A DNA stretch of 64,000 nt from Odiellus spinosus. Lineage: Eukaryota; Arthropoda; Arachnida; Opiliones; Phalangiidae. Every line of letters begins with the position of its first letter. Within the stretch, counting starts at the first letter, position 1. The notes under the pieces are model-generated. The model saw only the letters and a list, made by a program, of their open reading frames with translations, was not told the origin of the DNA and searched no databases. The stretch covers positions 3,958,001 to 4,022,000 of the forward strand of contig OY987233.1 of assembly GCA_963920705.1 (NCBI GenBank). The letters are read 5' to 3'. The translations under genes were made by a program, and so were the position numbers. This document shows, piece after piece, positions 36,792 through 48,249 of the stretch.

Positions 36792-37462
36792 CAAGGTCTG
36801 TTAATTGTTGATTGAATTTAAAATAACAATTTTAATTGCCTAATTTTAATTTGTATATTAATTCTAAGTGCCAGGCAGTTATTTGAGACGAAAAGCTCTT
36901 AAAAACCTTCCAAATTAAATTTATTACCCAATCGTAAAATTTCTCTTACGAACCTGTAGTGAGTTATTTGATTTATTTTGTTACGTATATATTATTAAGA
37001 AGTGTAGTGCCTATTACTCTTTGAAATGGCTATTCGAGTAGGGCTGTTTTCCCGGAACCAGAGTACCCTAATTTCAATTCTATCGTTACTTTCGAGAAAT
37101 TCCATTTCGCAAAGTGCTTTAGCTCAATCGTTCGCTTCGAATTGAAAGATTTGTATTTACTTTGGAAATAGTTCTCCGGGCCATATCAATGCCTTTTAAA
37201 ATCTTGTCTTGGAAAATAATTTAGAATGTATTCCTTCGCTTTTAATACATAAAAATTGATGTCAAAATTAGACTAAAATCTTCCTTCGGGGGGGGGGGGG
37301 GGGGGAGAAAGGGTAGTTTTTACCTGATTATTATATCTCATTGGACCGATTCTCATTCGACGAATAATCATTTTAGACCGATTGGTTCCATCCTGGTAGA
37401 GGTCGGGGTTTGTACAAGATACTCCACAAATATTTGGTTAATCAGTTAATTATTAATAATAA
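36792..37462. other. Unassigned stretch with G18 run
   Basis: Nothing recognised except an uninterrupted run of 18 G at 37288-37305. Confidence 0.6.
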
Positions 37463-37846
37463 CAAAAGTCCATCACTTTGTTCCGTATAAGTAAACAACG
37501 CCCCGTAGATTAATAGTACCGTCAGCAAAGGTTCGGGTTAATGTACCGGCAGATTCTGATTCGAGACACTCTAGCGGCCACAGTCGCCGTGTAAATAGTG
37601 AACGGAGGAAGCGACACTTTGCGGAGAAATTCAGGAGTTGGGAGGGAAGACAATATAGCCAAGCGCGGTCCGCCTAAATTTCGTCCCTCTCTCCCGACTT
37701 AAAATATCGAGGCAAAAAGTCCAAATTAGACAGGGGTGATGACTTTTTTGGCTATTTTTAAGTGATGACGTAAAACTGAACCTTTGCTGATAGTATTAAG
37801 CTACTGGGCGTTGTTTACTTTTATAGAATAAAGTCATAGACTTTTG
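37463..37846. mobile_element. Foldback element C, copy 7 (complete)
   Basis: Both TIRs are present (CAAAAGTCCATCACTTTGTT; AATAAAGTCATAGACTTTTG). The NotI octamer is mutated here (CTAGCGGCCACAGTCG). Confidence 0.8.
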
Positions 37847-38680
37847 ATAGACCAAATAAAATTAAGTAGAACCGAATATGAAATTTGGTCCTTTTTTGTT
37901 GAATTCACAAGTAATTTTGACAAATGGACCATTTTTGACCAGAGCAAACCCATATTACCTATTTAGAACTCTATGACCCTTTGTAAACTTGCTCAGACTG
38001 ATTTTCGTGCTACTCTTCGATTATAACTTCTAACAAAAAATGTTCATGAACTTCTGATTATGTGTTTCATTATTCGCTGTTTCTCTTAACTGTAGATTGC
38101 TTTCACAACCCAATTTTAATGAAAATGAAACCGTTTTGCCACTCAGTCTTAACCTCAATCCTTAAGGGGTAAAAAAAAAAACAAAAAAAACATCATACCG
38201 TTTCTCATTAAATTATCAGGCAAGACAATAGGGTTTCCAAAGTAAAGTACCAGTTCTAAACTAACGAAGCGTGCTTAAAAACCTAACTGGGATCGAGAAG
38301 CGCTATAGAGTTTAGTACGTGCATGGAAACAATACCAATTTTATCCTTAAACGCATTTCGGAAAATGTAATGACACGGTTTCCAAATGATCATATAGACG
38401 ATGACATTATTATACCTTCTCGTAAGTAGTTGGAAAAGGGTAATGCATCTAGGTTTTGTTTGACCCTTGGTTAATAGGATATACTACAGTCCTTTGGAGT
38501 TTAACACGGAACGCCCGCCCGCCCATACGTTGAAGTTGTCTGTTGTTTGTTTTTCATGGCGAGCTTAAAATTATTATTACAATTAGATTTAGACAAAGCT
38601 AGTTATATGGAAATGTTCAGTTCGCAGTGTAGTAGCCAGGGGCGACATGAAGAGGTGTCGATTTTATAGAAAGATCACTT
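37847..38680. other. Unassigned stretch
   Basis: Nothing recognised before the second 24-bp array. Confidence 0.5.
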
Positions 38681-38689
38681 GAAACGGCC

Positions 38690-39730
38690 CAGTTTTGTGG
38701 ACTTGAAACGGTCCAGTTTCGTCGACTTGAAACGGTCCAGTTTCGTCGACTTGAAACGGTCCAGTTTCGTCGACTTGAAACGGTCCAGTTTCGTCGACTT
38801 GAAACGGTCCAGTTTCGTCGACTTGAAACGGTCCAGTTTCGTCGACTTGAAACGGTCCAGTTTCGTCGACTTGAAACGGTCCAGTTTCGTCGACTTGAAA
38901 CGGTCCAGTTTCGTCGACTTGAAACGGTCCAGTTTCGTCGACTTGAAACGGTCCAGTTTCGTCGACTTGAAACGGTCCAGTTTCGTCGACTTGAAACGGT
39001 CCAGTTTCGTCGACTTGAAACGGTCCAGTTTCGTCGACTTGAAACGGTCCAGTTTCGTCGACTTGAAACGGTCCAGTTTCGTCGACTTGAAACGGTCCAG
39101 TTTCGTCGACTTGAAACGGTCCAGTTTCGTCGACTTGAAACGGTCCAGTTTCGTCGACTTGAAACGGTCCAGTTTCGTCGACTTGAAACGGTCCAGTTTC
39201 GTCGACTTGAAACGGTCCAGTTTCGTCGACTTGAAACGGTCCAGTTTTGTCGACTTGAAACGGTCCAGTTTTGTCGACTTGAAACGGTCCAGTTTTGTCG
39301 ACTTGAAACGGTCCAGTTTTGTCGACTTGAAACGGTCCAGTTTTGTCGACTTGAAACGGTCCAGTTTTGTCGACTTGAAACGGTCCAGTTTTGTCGACTT
39401 GAAACGGTCCAGTTTTGTCGACTTGAAACGGTCCAGTTTTGTCGACTTGAAACGGTCCAGTTTTGTCGACTTGAAACGGTCCAGTTTTGTCGACTTGAAA
39501 CGGTCCAGTTTTGTCGACTTGAAACGGTCCAGTTTTGTCGACTTGAAACGGTCCAGTTTTGTCGACTTGAAACGGTCCAGTTTTGTCGACTCGAAACGGT
39601 CCAGTTTTGTCGACTCGAAACGCTCCAGTTTTGTCGACTCGAAACGCTCCAGTTTTGTCGACTCGAAACGCTCCAGTTTTGTCGACTTGAAACGGTCCAG
39701 TTTTGTCGACTTGAAACGGTACATTTGCCA
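38690..39730. repeat. Second 24-bp minisatellite, ~43 units in two blocks
   Basis: Unit TTGAAACGGTCCAG + TTTCGTCGAC. 22 units read TTTCGTCGAC (38721-39248), then 20 read TTTTGTCGAC (from 39249); five near the right edge have CTCGAAACG and three of these GCTCCAG. Each unit holds GAAAC...GTTTC and the palindrome GTCGAC. Four ORFs of about 350-380 codons on both strands are by-products of a stop-free 24-bp unit. Confidence 0.97.
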
Positions 39731-39794
39731 ACTCCGTTGATATTTTTCCCCTTTACCTTTGCCACCAGTTTTCTAACTCATGTCAATTCACCTC

Positions 39795-39975
39795 TAAATG
39801 GTCGAGATACGGAATTCGAAATTGCACTCTCTAGCGGTTAATATTGGAACTAAGTAGGTGGTGCTAATATCGCGCCGAACTGTCTAGACGTTTACGGGGG
39901 TGAAAATGTATCGAAGGAATTGAACTCTCTGGCGTCTCTCGCCCGGCCGTCGCGATTTCGAGTCCGATTTACTGG
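39795..39975 (-). repeat. Repeat I, copy 2 (inverted)
   Basis: Reverse complement of copy 3 from GAGATACGGAATTCGAAATT to CGCGATTTCGAGTCCGATTT. It begins ~70 bp after the 24-bp array ends. Confidence 0.75.
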
Positions 39976-40274
39976 GCATGGCCGCAGTTCTGTACAAATT
40001 TCGGAATACTTCGGGTGAAACCGTGGACGGAGAAAATCGGACTCGCTTCATTGTCACCCGCAGTATGTCGTCTTATAAACTAGAAGGATGATTTACTTGT
40101 GGTATAATATATGGAATGCTCCTATATATAAGAGAATTAAAGCATTATAGCCCCAGAAACGGTAGCGGGACACGGTCATAGCTTGTTCAGGATATTTCTC
40201 ATACCCGAACAAGATATAGTGAAAGACCCCATTTCTGTAAGAAAGGGGATTTCTTTCCTGAGACTAATCCGCTT

Positions 40275-40312
<38 letters not shown>

Positions 40313-40614
40313 CCAAAACTAGGTTAAGTGTCTTTGCGGTTATCGGGACTCTCGTGTAAGTTCGTCCTCGCAATACACGCCTACTATATTTTCCACTAAA
40401 GAAACCCGATGAAAAAAGGGGTGCTTAAGAGATAGGAGCCATATTGCGTTCTATAACGAGATATCCTGCTAGGTATTGATAAAAAGAAGTTGACGAAAAA
40501 TCTTACTTAGACTTTATTTAATAATAAAGTAACGTCATTTTTAAAACAACGGATTAAATTAATTTAAAATGAGACTTCAAACCTCTTCAAATGGATTAAC
40601 ATTATTCTTTCTAG
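39976..40614. other. Spacer between inverted I repeats, with T35 run
   Basis: Contains an uninterrupted T run at 40278-40312. No gene seen. Confidence 0.6.
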
Positions 40615-40910
40615 AGTAAATCGGACTCGAAATCGCGACGGCCGGGCGAGACACTCTCCTTCGTTTCGCATAAGAGAGACAGAGGAGAGTCGTTTTCCGT
40701 TGATACATTTTCACCCCCTGTAAACGTCTAGAAAGTTCGGCCTACTTAGTTCCAATCTCAACCGCTAGAGAGGGCAATTTCGAATTCCGTATCTCAACCG
40801 TTTTGAGTTTTGGGATTTTTTTTCTCTCTTTTCGGGCAACAAAACTTTCAGAACCACATACAAATCATAATATACTTTGTTGTAAACTTGAAGCGCGATT
40901 TACCCGTGGG
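40615..40910 (+). repeat. Repeat I, copy 3
   Basis: AGTAAATCGGACTCGAAATC through CAATCTCAACCGCTAGAGAG to TTGTAAACTTGAAGCGCGAT. Forms a ~180-bp inverted pair with copy 2 around a 640-bp spacer. Confidence 0.75.
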
Positions 40911-41503
40911 TTTATTGATAAGTATTTGCAATTAAAATAAGTATTTTAATATAGTAATAAAACATTCACAGACGTATGGTTTCGGTAAGACTTGAGGCTT
41001 CGATAATATTACCAGAGCTATTCATTATTAAGCCTCAAACTGGCAACGTTTCTTGTGGGGTATAGATTAGCTCTTACATGGCTTCGGGAATAATAATATT
41101 CCATTATATCAAAACTTTCTTTTATTCGTCCTGTAACCTTTAACCTTTCGTTTTCGCTTTAGTATATGATATATATGCCTTCAACTCATTAAGACGAAAC
41201 GTAATATAATTCGTATTAACGTTATGTTCTTGAGTTGGTCTATTTTCATAATCAAATTGGGCTCCCTATAGGAGGATTGGTCACTTTACCGAAAATCAGA
41301 CTCAATTCTCGTGTTTTTTTAAATAAAAACTCAACCAATGAAATTTAACTTTGTGCATCTAATTTTGCTCGCGTTTATTATAGCGTTCCCCATAGACAGA
41401 CAGACATGTTCGTAGATAATTACATATATAACTAAAAAATTGGGAATGGTTTTCGATAATAATAATGAAAGCTTCACTTAAATTAGTTTATGATCTGTAT
41501 TAG
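40911..41503. other. Unassigned stretch
   Basis: AT-rich; nothing recognised. Confidence 0.5.
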
Positions 41504-41895
41504 CAAAAGTCTATCACTTTATTCCATAAAAGTAAGCAATGCCCTTAGCTTAATACTATCAGGAACGGTCCGGGTAAATGTACCGGCAGATTCTGATTCG
41601 AGACACTCTAACGGCCGCAGTCGCCGTGTAAATAGTCAACGGAGGAAGCGACACTGTGCGGAGAAATTAGGAGTTGGGGGGAAGACAATATAGCCAAGCG
41701 CGGCCCGCCTAAATTCCGTCCCTCTCTCCCGACTCAAAATATCGAGGAAGAGTCCAAATCACTCGAACCAGACAGGGATGATGACCTTTTTGGCTATTTT
41801 CAAGTGATGGGCTATGACGTAAAATTGTACCTTTGATGATAGTATTAAGCTACGGGGCTTTGTTTACTTTTATGGAATTAAGTCATAGACTTTTG
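41504..41895. mobile_element. Foldback element C, copy 8 (complete)
   Basis: Both TIRs are present (CAAAAGTCTATCACTTTATT; AATTAAGTCATAGACTTTTG), with interior CTAACGGCCGCAGTCG. A 67-codon ORF inside is chance. Confidence 0.8.
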
Positions 41896-42320
41896 GTTTT
41901 AGATCAAAAACATCTGAAAAACTTTGATCTACATCACGGTATCATCCTCTATATAAGGAAGGACTCAATATCTTTACACTCTTAATAGCGCCTGTATAGA
42001 AGAGGCGAAATAAAGTGGACTGTCCCCACAATATCGTCATATCGAGAGCGGCGATCTTAACTGCGGACGCGACCGAGAATATAAAGTTAGCTAGCTGAGA
42101 GCATGCTGGCCTTAGCTTTTTATTTTTTTGATATATATATATATATATTGTTTATTATATGGGAGCTATGAGGAGAGCGGGAAACAGAGGAAAGCGAAAA
42201 GGTGACAAGAAAAATAGCAGACCATAACTTGGAGGAAGCAGACTTCTAGCTATTTAAAGGAAAAGCCTCCTCTAAGAAAAATTATTTTAATTAAATTGAG
42301 TGTGAAGAGGATGATGTAGT
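41896..42320. other. Unassigned stretch
   Basis: Includes a short (AT)n run near 42130-42150. Nothing else. Confidence 0.5.
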
Positions 42321-43049
42321 AACTTTTTATCGATTCCTTATCATTTAAATAGACCCAGAAGCCGATGAAACCCTCCTTTGAAGTCTATTACTCCCGGGTC
42401 TTGTCTACCCCTCTCTGTATGGGTTAGTTTCAAAAAGCGCGATTCGTACGCCTCCTAACGGCAGATATTTTCGGAGCGGGAGTTCGTCGAGCGAATATCT
42501 CTAGCAGCCTTGGAGTTCGTCAAAAAAACGTCGTCGTTTGTGGAGAGAGAGAATTTCCAATTTTCCATAGACAGGGGGTATGAAGTAGGACCCCTCCGAT
42601 CTCGTAAAATCGTGAATTTTACCCATACAGAGAGGCGCGCTATATGGAACATTAGAGTAGTAGACTTCATAGGAGGGTTTCATCGGCTTCTGATAGACCT
42701 AATCCATCAGTACAAAGAAATTACAAACAAATATTAAACTAGAAATAAATTTAAAACTTATCATCAAAATAGGCTTAGTTGGATTCATGGAAATCAGCTG
42801 AATTTCTTCCCAGTCAGCGACCAATCGAATGTTATTGGAACGACGGGCCTTTGTTCATTGGTCTATGACCCTTCAACGCGAAGAAATTCAGAATCTCCAT
42901 GTATACAGTTAAGCCTATTTTCCTGGTAATTATTAAATTGATTTATATTTAAATATTTGTTTGTAAATTTATGTACTGGTGGATTAGGCCTATTTAAACG
43001 ATAAGGAATCGATAAAAATCGCTTGTTGTTAAGTTGAATTCCCCCTTAA
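42321..43049. mobile_element. Element A, copy 5, split by element D
   Basis: The left arm CTTTTTATCGATTCCTTATC is interrupted after AATAGACC by a D element (42356-42692). It resumes ATAGACCTAATCCATCAGTA and ends GTTGAATTCCCCCTTAA. The outermost left TIR is missing. Confidence 0.85.
42356..42692. mobile_element. Element D, copy 2 (inverted), nested in element A, 7-bp TSD
   Basis: CAGAAGCCGATGAAACC at left and GGTTTCATCGGCTTCTG at right, flanked by ATAGACC (42349-42355, 42693-42699), which is single in other A elements. Same 337-bp body as copy 1 in the other orientation. ORFs inside are chance. Confidence 0.9.
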
Positions 43050-43099
43050 ATGGAAATTAAAAGCGTATCTATATTTATCCGTCTCTCTGGGTTTTAATT

Positions 43100-43216
43100 A
43101 TGGCATGGAACGTTATTCTACCGTTAAGACAAATAATACTCTTACTTCTAATACAAATCTTTCTAAAAAGAAGTGACGCTTTCCCCTTCCATTTTTGGAG
43201 GGTGTCGACAACGGTG
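43100..43216 (+). CDS. Possible first exon of a secreted or membrane protein
   Basis: ATG at 43100 opens MAWNVILPLRQIILLLLIQI followed by FLKRSDAFPFHFW: a short basic n-region, a hydrophobic core and a plausible signal-peptidase site after SDA. The frame runs into ACAACG before GTGAGT, a near-consensus 5' splice site. I see no matching downstream exon on this strand in the window, so either the next exon is beyond a long intron or this is chance. It does not belong to the IR gene, which is on the other strand. Confidence 0.3.
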
Positions 43217-43599
43217 AGTTTATTGAAGTTAAGAGATAGAAATCTTTATTTTTTTTTCTTTCGCCCACCCACGCTGGTCCTATCGGTCAATAAAATATGG
43301 CCAAATCGATGACCGTGTTTCTTTTTAAACCCCTTTCACCGTCCCAAGTTATCCCACTTTGCGCTCAAAATGCGCTTCGCCAGCAGCTACTATATTCTCG
43401 GTTTTTTAGTATCCCTAAAACTGTGTTTTTAAGGAACGTACTATTTTAAAGATGTCTGTGTAATAGTTTACTCGAGTGCGCTGTTAATTCGAATCAAAAT
43501 AAGATTGGAAAAACATGGAGTTATCCCGTTTACTTTACAAGATGATGGGGAAATTTTCCTAACCGCTGATTTTCTGGGTTCGTTTTGGTTTGATACAAT

Positions 43600-43890
43600 G
43601 TATCGTTGGGTAACTTGGAGGCAATCTTTTGGGTAACTTTGAGACGTATCTCTTGTTTAACTTGGAGACAATCTTGACGGTAACTTGGAGACAATCTTGA
43701 CGGTAACTTGGAGACAATCTTGACGGTAACTTGGAGACATATCTTTTGGGTAACTTGGCGACATCTTTTGGGTAACTTGGATACATCTTTTGGGTAACCT
43801 GGAGAAAATCTTTTGGGGAACTTAGAGACATATCTTTTGGCAACTTCAAGATGCATAACTCTCGGGCAACTTCGATACACATAACTCTTG
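43600..43890. repeat. Diverged ~23-bp minisatellite (GGTAACTTGGAGACAATCTTGAC)
   Basis: About 12 units of 23-24 bp built on GGTAACTTGGAGAC with fillers AATCTTGAC or ATATCTTTTG; units are far less uniform than in the other arrays, so this one is older. Two minus ORFs with repeated SKLP motifs are by-products. Confidence 0.88.
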
Positions 43891-44463
43891 GGCACCTTCA
43901 TATTTTTGGTTTACCATTTTGTGAAACCGCTGTTTTTGAATGGAAAGATGGAAACGAATGACAATTGACAAGATATCCTAGAATGTTTTCCCTTGGGTCA
44001 ATTGGTTTTGAAACAAGTATCGTTTTGTTGCTGGTTCAACTTGTTTTATATTTTGTGTTGCGCGGACGTTTCTGTTACAAACGGTGTTTTTATTTTTTTC
44101 CGATCACGTTCGCTGAAGGATCTTGAAGTGACGCGTGATGGGGAGTAGGGGGTTACGTTGGTTTTTTTCGACAAATATGAAAGAATGTAGGCCGCTTCCT
44201 GAGCTACTTGATTCTAGACACGTTTTCGAATCTATATTTAGGCTTAGCGAACGTTGCATCCTTTGGTTTCCCTTTTTCCTCTCTAAGATCTTTATATTTC
44301 TTTCATACTCTTTTTTTTTTCTCTCTTAACCTCGATTTTTCTCACGACTTAAAGACAAAAAGAAATTACCTGAGTAATCTGGTAATTTTGGATAATTTAT
44401 TGCGTTATTAAGCGATCTTATTTAACAAATAAAATGCTCACCACTGATTGCGACTGTATTAAC
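43891..44463. other. Unassigned stretch
   Basis: Two short overlapping ORFs (44135-44411) with no domain. Nothing else. Confidence 0.45.
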
Positions 44464-44848
44464 GGAATTTTGGAGCTAAAAATGAAACAGCTTTTGAATT
44501 TATTTTCGGTGTTTTTTGACGTTTAAATTTATTTCTGAAGTTTGGTAAAATTTCTATATAAAAGGAAAATAAAAAATCAGACCAATTGTATGTCTTAATA
44601 ATAAAAGAATAGGCCGGAGTTGATGCCTAAGATCTTGGCCATCAAACGCCGGCCTATTCTTTTAATGTTATAACATTACAAGCGCTGTTGAAGGCTGAAA
44701 TAATATGATTGGTCCGATTTTATAATTACTTTTATAGAAATTTTACCAAACTTCACAAATTAATTTAAACACGAAATACGTTTTTTTGGCTCGGTGATTC
44801 CGAAAATAAATTCAAAGGCGGTTCTATTTTTAGCTACAAGTTTCCCGA
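44464..44848. mobile_element. Element B, copy 8
   Basis: GGAATTTTGGAGCTAAAAAT at left, hairpin GGCCGGAGTTGATGCC / GCCATCAAACGCCGGCC, and TTTTTAGCTACAAGTTTCCC at right. Confidence 0.8.
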
Positions 44849-45450
44849 AAATTGTCTTATAAACGTGGAGGATGATATACTTATGTCCTTTCATTATTAT
44901 ATTTTCTATGATTAAAGTTGCATTTTTTAGCTAGACCCAACCCTCTAGTAGTGTCTAGGTACTGTATTCACTGCGGCGTCGGCGTCGATGTGGTGCAAGA
45001 AGACGTTGCTATTACTTCAAGTTATTAATATCTTAACGTAATTAATATCTTAATGTACTACGCCTATATACACCTATCTTCATGTACCATACAGAGAAGA
45101 TGAACCTCGGGGGCAGTATCAAATATTATATTTTTGCTTGGGGCCAGGTGGCGTTGATATCATTCCTCAATGCCGATTGGCGGAATTTCGCGAGAATAAG
45201 TTAGTGATCTCGAAGACTGCCCGGAGCGATTTAAGACGTTCTTAAATGTTTAAAAATATAGTAGCCGTTATTATTTGCCTATTTTAGGATTTTTGTACTT
45301 TATTAGTTGGACAATTAGGAGGTAAGTTAAATATATCAAACAGATATTTATTGAGTAATTGAAAGTACCTAATTATATTCATATAAAAATGCAGGAACGC
45401 GTAATTAAGCCTTGGATAGTAATTATTAATGTGAAACGCCAAAACTTACC

Positions 45451-45720
45451 TGTCAGTGAAAGTCATGATGTGCTTTTTTCTATGTATTCTTCGACCAAAA
45501 AGTTGTAACTTCATTTGTAATGATCTTGGGTATTATTCCGTTTCCCATAGTAATCTTTTACATCATTTTCGGAAAATATTGGAACATTTCTTATGGATTT
45601 AATACCCTACTATGGGGAAAATTAACCCTTCTGGTACTCCAGCCGCCATGTTGCTCCGAAATTATTAAGTGCCACGCGATTGGCTAAAATTTATTTGCTA
45701 CTACTGCCATCTTTGAAGAA
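45451..45720 (-). promoter_or_regulatory. Candidate promoter and first exon, minus strand
   Basis: Read on the minus strand: AAGATGGCAG (YY1-like), then AGCCAATCGCG (CCAAT box), then CAACATGGCGGC (second YY1-like, with a short uORF), and ~200 bp further ATGAAGTTACAACTTTTTGG opening MKLQLFGRRIHRKKHIMTFT and running into GACAG before GTAAGT, a consensus donor at 45450. No downstream exon is recognised. Motif and splice matches of this quality can occur by chance. Confidence 0.22.
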
Positions 45721-46340
45721 GTCTTTCCAAAATGTTTTTTATACATCTGCCCCTGTGAAAGGGTCTTCTCGACAGAATATGAAGATAGGTCTATTTTACA
45801 ACAAGATGTCTTAGGGCTTTTTTTTCTTCTTGAAATAACGGTTAAGATAAAAGTAAGCTAAATTTCAAAGTCCAAACTGCGGCGAATGGCCTTCCAAGTC
45901 ACTTTTTTACAACTTCCCCTATAGAAGGTCTTTACGGCTCTGCCTTAATAACAACGATATATTTCTTATTTATGCCTAGCTAGTGAAATTTCCACGATAT
46001 ACCTATCAATGTTTTTATTTATTGGTATTTGTATCGCATTAGTTATTATTATTATGATTAGTCTTTCTGATCTAAGCCAAAATTAAAATCTCCCCAAAAA
46101 TGAATCTATCGCGATGGCTGTAATTAGGCTGTATTATTTTTAAATATGTCGCCGTGTTTACGGTTCTTATTGGAATCTACGTCAGGTTCATTTTAAATTA
46201 ATCTCCGCTACGATCCACTTTCAAGCGTGTTTTTCTATGGTTTCCCATTATTTTTTCTTACTACACGATATACCTTCAGTCTCGTCTTTTTACCTCCCCG
46301 ACTGAACTTTAGTTCAGGGGGAGGTTTTACACTGGTCGTG

Positions 46341-46376
46341 TCTGTGTGTGTGTGTGTGTGTCTGTGTGTGTGTGTC
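46341..46376. repeat. (GT)n microsatellite inside repeat G copy 1
   Basis: A GTGTCTGTGTGTG run; copy 2 has only a short GTGTCTGTGTGTCTG here, so the run expanded after the copies split. Confidence 0.9.
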
Positions 46377-47112
46377 ACTTCCTGTGTAACCGGATATCCT
46401 GTGTACGCGGATATCACGTGACCTAGCTCGTAGAGCCAAAAGTCTAGAGACATTATCATACCAGCTTATCGTTCAATTCCGTTTAACGGGAATTCCGTTT
46501 AAGCGTGGCTGCAACATTAAGTTTCAAGTGTCGTGCAATGATATGCAACAGGACGTCTCCAATTGCATATTATCACCTTCCACCATCCACTTTACGGTCA
46601 AACCTCGATGCTGGACAGTTGAAGGCGATTATACGCAATGGGACGTCTCCCACTGTTATAATCACCTCCGACCATCACGCACCAAGGTCCAACCACTAGT
46701 GTCGGATGTCAGCGGGCCATACTAGCGAGGCGTCCCTCACTAATATGGTCCACATCGACCCTCCACTCTCCAAACATCGCCCCCCAAGGTAAATTGGCCG
46801 ACACGTGAGCACTCAGGGTTACGACAAACGTCTGAGCATTGATAAGGTGGGATCTCCACCAGATCTTATCACAATCGGATACTGTATAATGGCATTCGAT
46901 TCGCTTATATAGTCTCTTTGGAAGTATAGTACATTATAGCATTATGGCGTGATATCTTTTAGTGAATTGAAACATAATATTAATTTAAAATATAATTCAA
47001 AATATTATAATTATGTCTCTTAATCTTATTAATAATGTAGCTGAAAATTAAATTTTAAATTGGCGATAGTTTTGAAGATATTTAAGAAATTCTCTAAATA
47101 TTTGACCGTTTA

Positions 47113-47400
47113 ATAACAGCTTGAGTTGACAGCACGCGCTAAGCTATTTTCCATATATCATTTAGTTAAAATAGCAAAGGTATAAAGGGCCGTATAGGCT
47201 TAGGCTTGCTGTAAACTCGGGGTGGATTGAAAAATTTAAGCCAATTTCTATACTAATACCAGCTTGAGTTGACAGCAAGCGCTAAGCTATTTTCCATATA
47301 TCATTTAGTAAAAAAAGCCGAGGTATAACGGGCAGTATAGGTTTTGGCTTTCTGCAAACTCGGGGTGGATTGAAGAATTTAAATAACATTATAGACCAAT
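47113..47400. repeat. 143-bp tandem duplication in repeat G copy 1
   Basis: AGCTTGAGTTGACAGCA starts at 47118 and again at 47261, each followed by CGCTAAGCTATTTTCCATAT and ACTCGGGGTGGATTGA. Copy 2 has a single unit at ~49755. Confidence 0.85.
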
Positions 47401-48249
47401 TTGTATACTTTTGTTTTTTATCTATTTTTGGTTAAAAAGTAGACTAGATATATTTTTTAACTTTGTATAAGCATCGCTTCTCGGGGTATAAATAAGCGAG
47501 ATTATCATTTTTCCCACTCAATGATAACCTTGTCTAGGGCGAGGAGAGGTTCACGTTAGGCTTTCACGCTAGCGGTGTTGCCTCATTGATTCGGCAACGG
47601 CTCTTGGTTGCTAAGGCGGTGGTAAAACGCACCTATTATCACATATTTTGAGTAGTGTGTTTAAATAAGGCACGTACTTCTTGCAAGAACCCTTTGCAAG
47701 TACCTATTTTTCGGCGACTTGATTCGCAATTCTTAGACTGTAAGGCAAGTATGACTTTACAATAGGGAAAAAAAATACGATCAAGTTGGACATCCTACAC
47801 CAAGTGCTCAATTATACTTAAAATCCTAATCTCTACTTTATTTATAAATGTATTTGAGTCCCGCGACTAGGATGTGCTATAGAGTATAGACCCAGACTTT
47901 AATAAATGGACAACTACTCAATAGCAGCCCCATTCCTACTACTAGGATAGGCTATACGGTAATTAAGGTAGGCAAGTTCAATAAGCCGCCACACACTTCC
48001 GGTCTGCAATTAGTTCACTAGAGTACTTGTTCGATTTGCGAACTTGCTTTAAGTTGTACAAACTTCGCAACTGTGATCCCGCGAAAAGATCGAGCCGGTT
48101 TACACTCGACAAGTTGCAAAAATTCTATAAGCGGATGCACATTGAAGTTGTTCGAGAAATCAAATATGCTTGAAACTCGCGCGAGGGTTTAAATTTCGCG
48201 TGTGTCAGGAGAAGCGCTGGATTTGCAGTATAGTCCTGGTCGATTTCCA

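Larger units (their letters stand above)
46295..48010 (+). repeat. Repeat G, copy 1
   Basis: Begins at a hairpin ACCTCCCCGACTGAACT / AGTTCAGGGGGAGGT, then (GT)n, CGGATATCACGTGACCTAGC, CGATGCTGGACAGTTGAAGG, GGGACGTCTCCCACTGTTAT and TATGGCGTGATATC. The tail (CGCTAAGCTATTTTCCATAT, later CCCGCGACTAGGATGTGCT) also matches copy 2. No ORF of length; probably a non-coding or decayed transposon. Borders after ~47500 are uncertain. Confidence 0.7.

Noticed and set aside
38617-39765. Four ORFs of 349-382 codons on both strands
   Set aside because: All are products of the second 24-bp array; both strands open at once argues against coding.
42455-42737. ORFs of 60-75 codons on both strands
   Set aside because: They lie inside element D; chance frames.
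46235-46459. 74-codon ORF with a His/Thr-rich middle
   Set aside because: It is the translation of the (GT)n run in repeat G.
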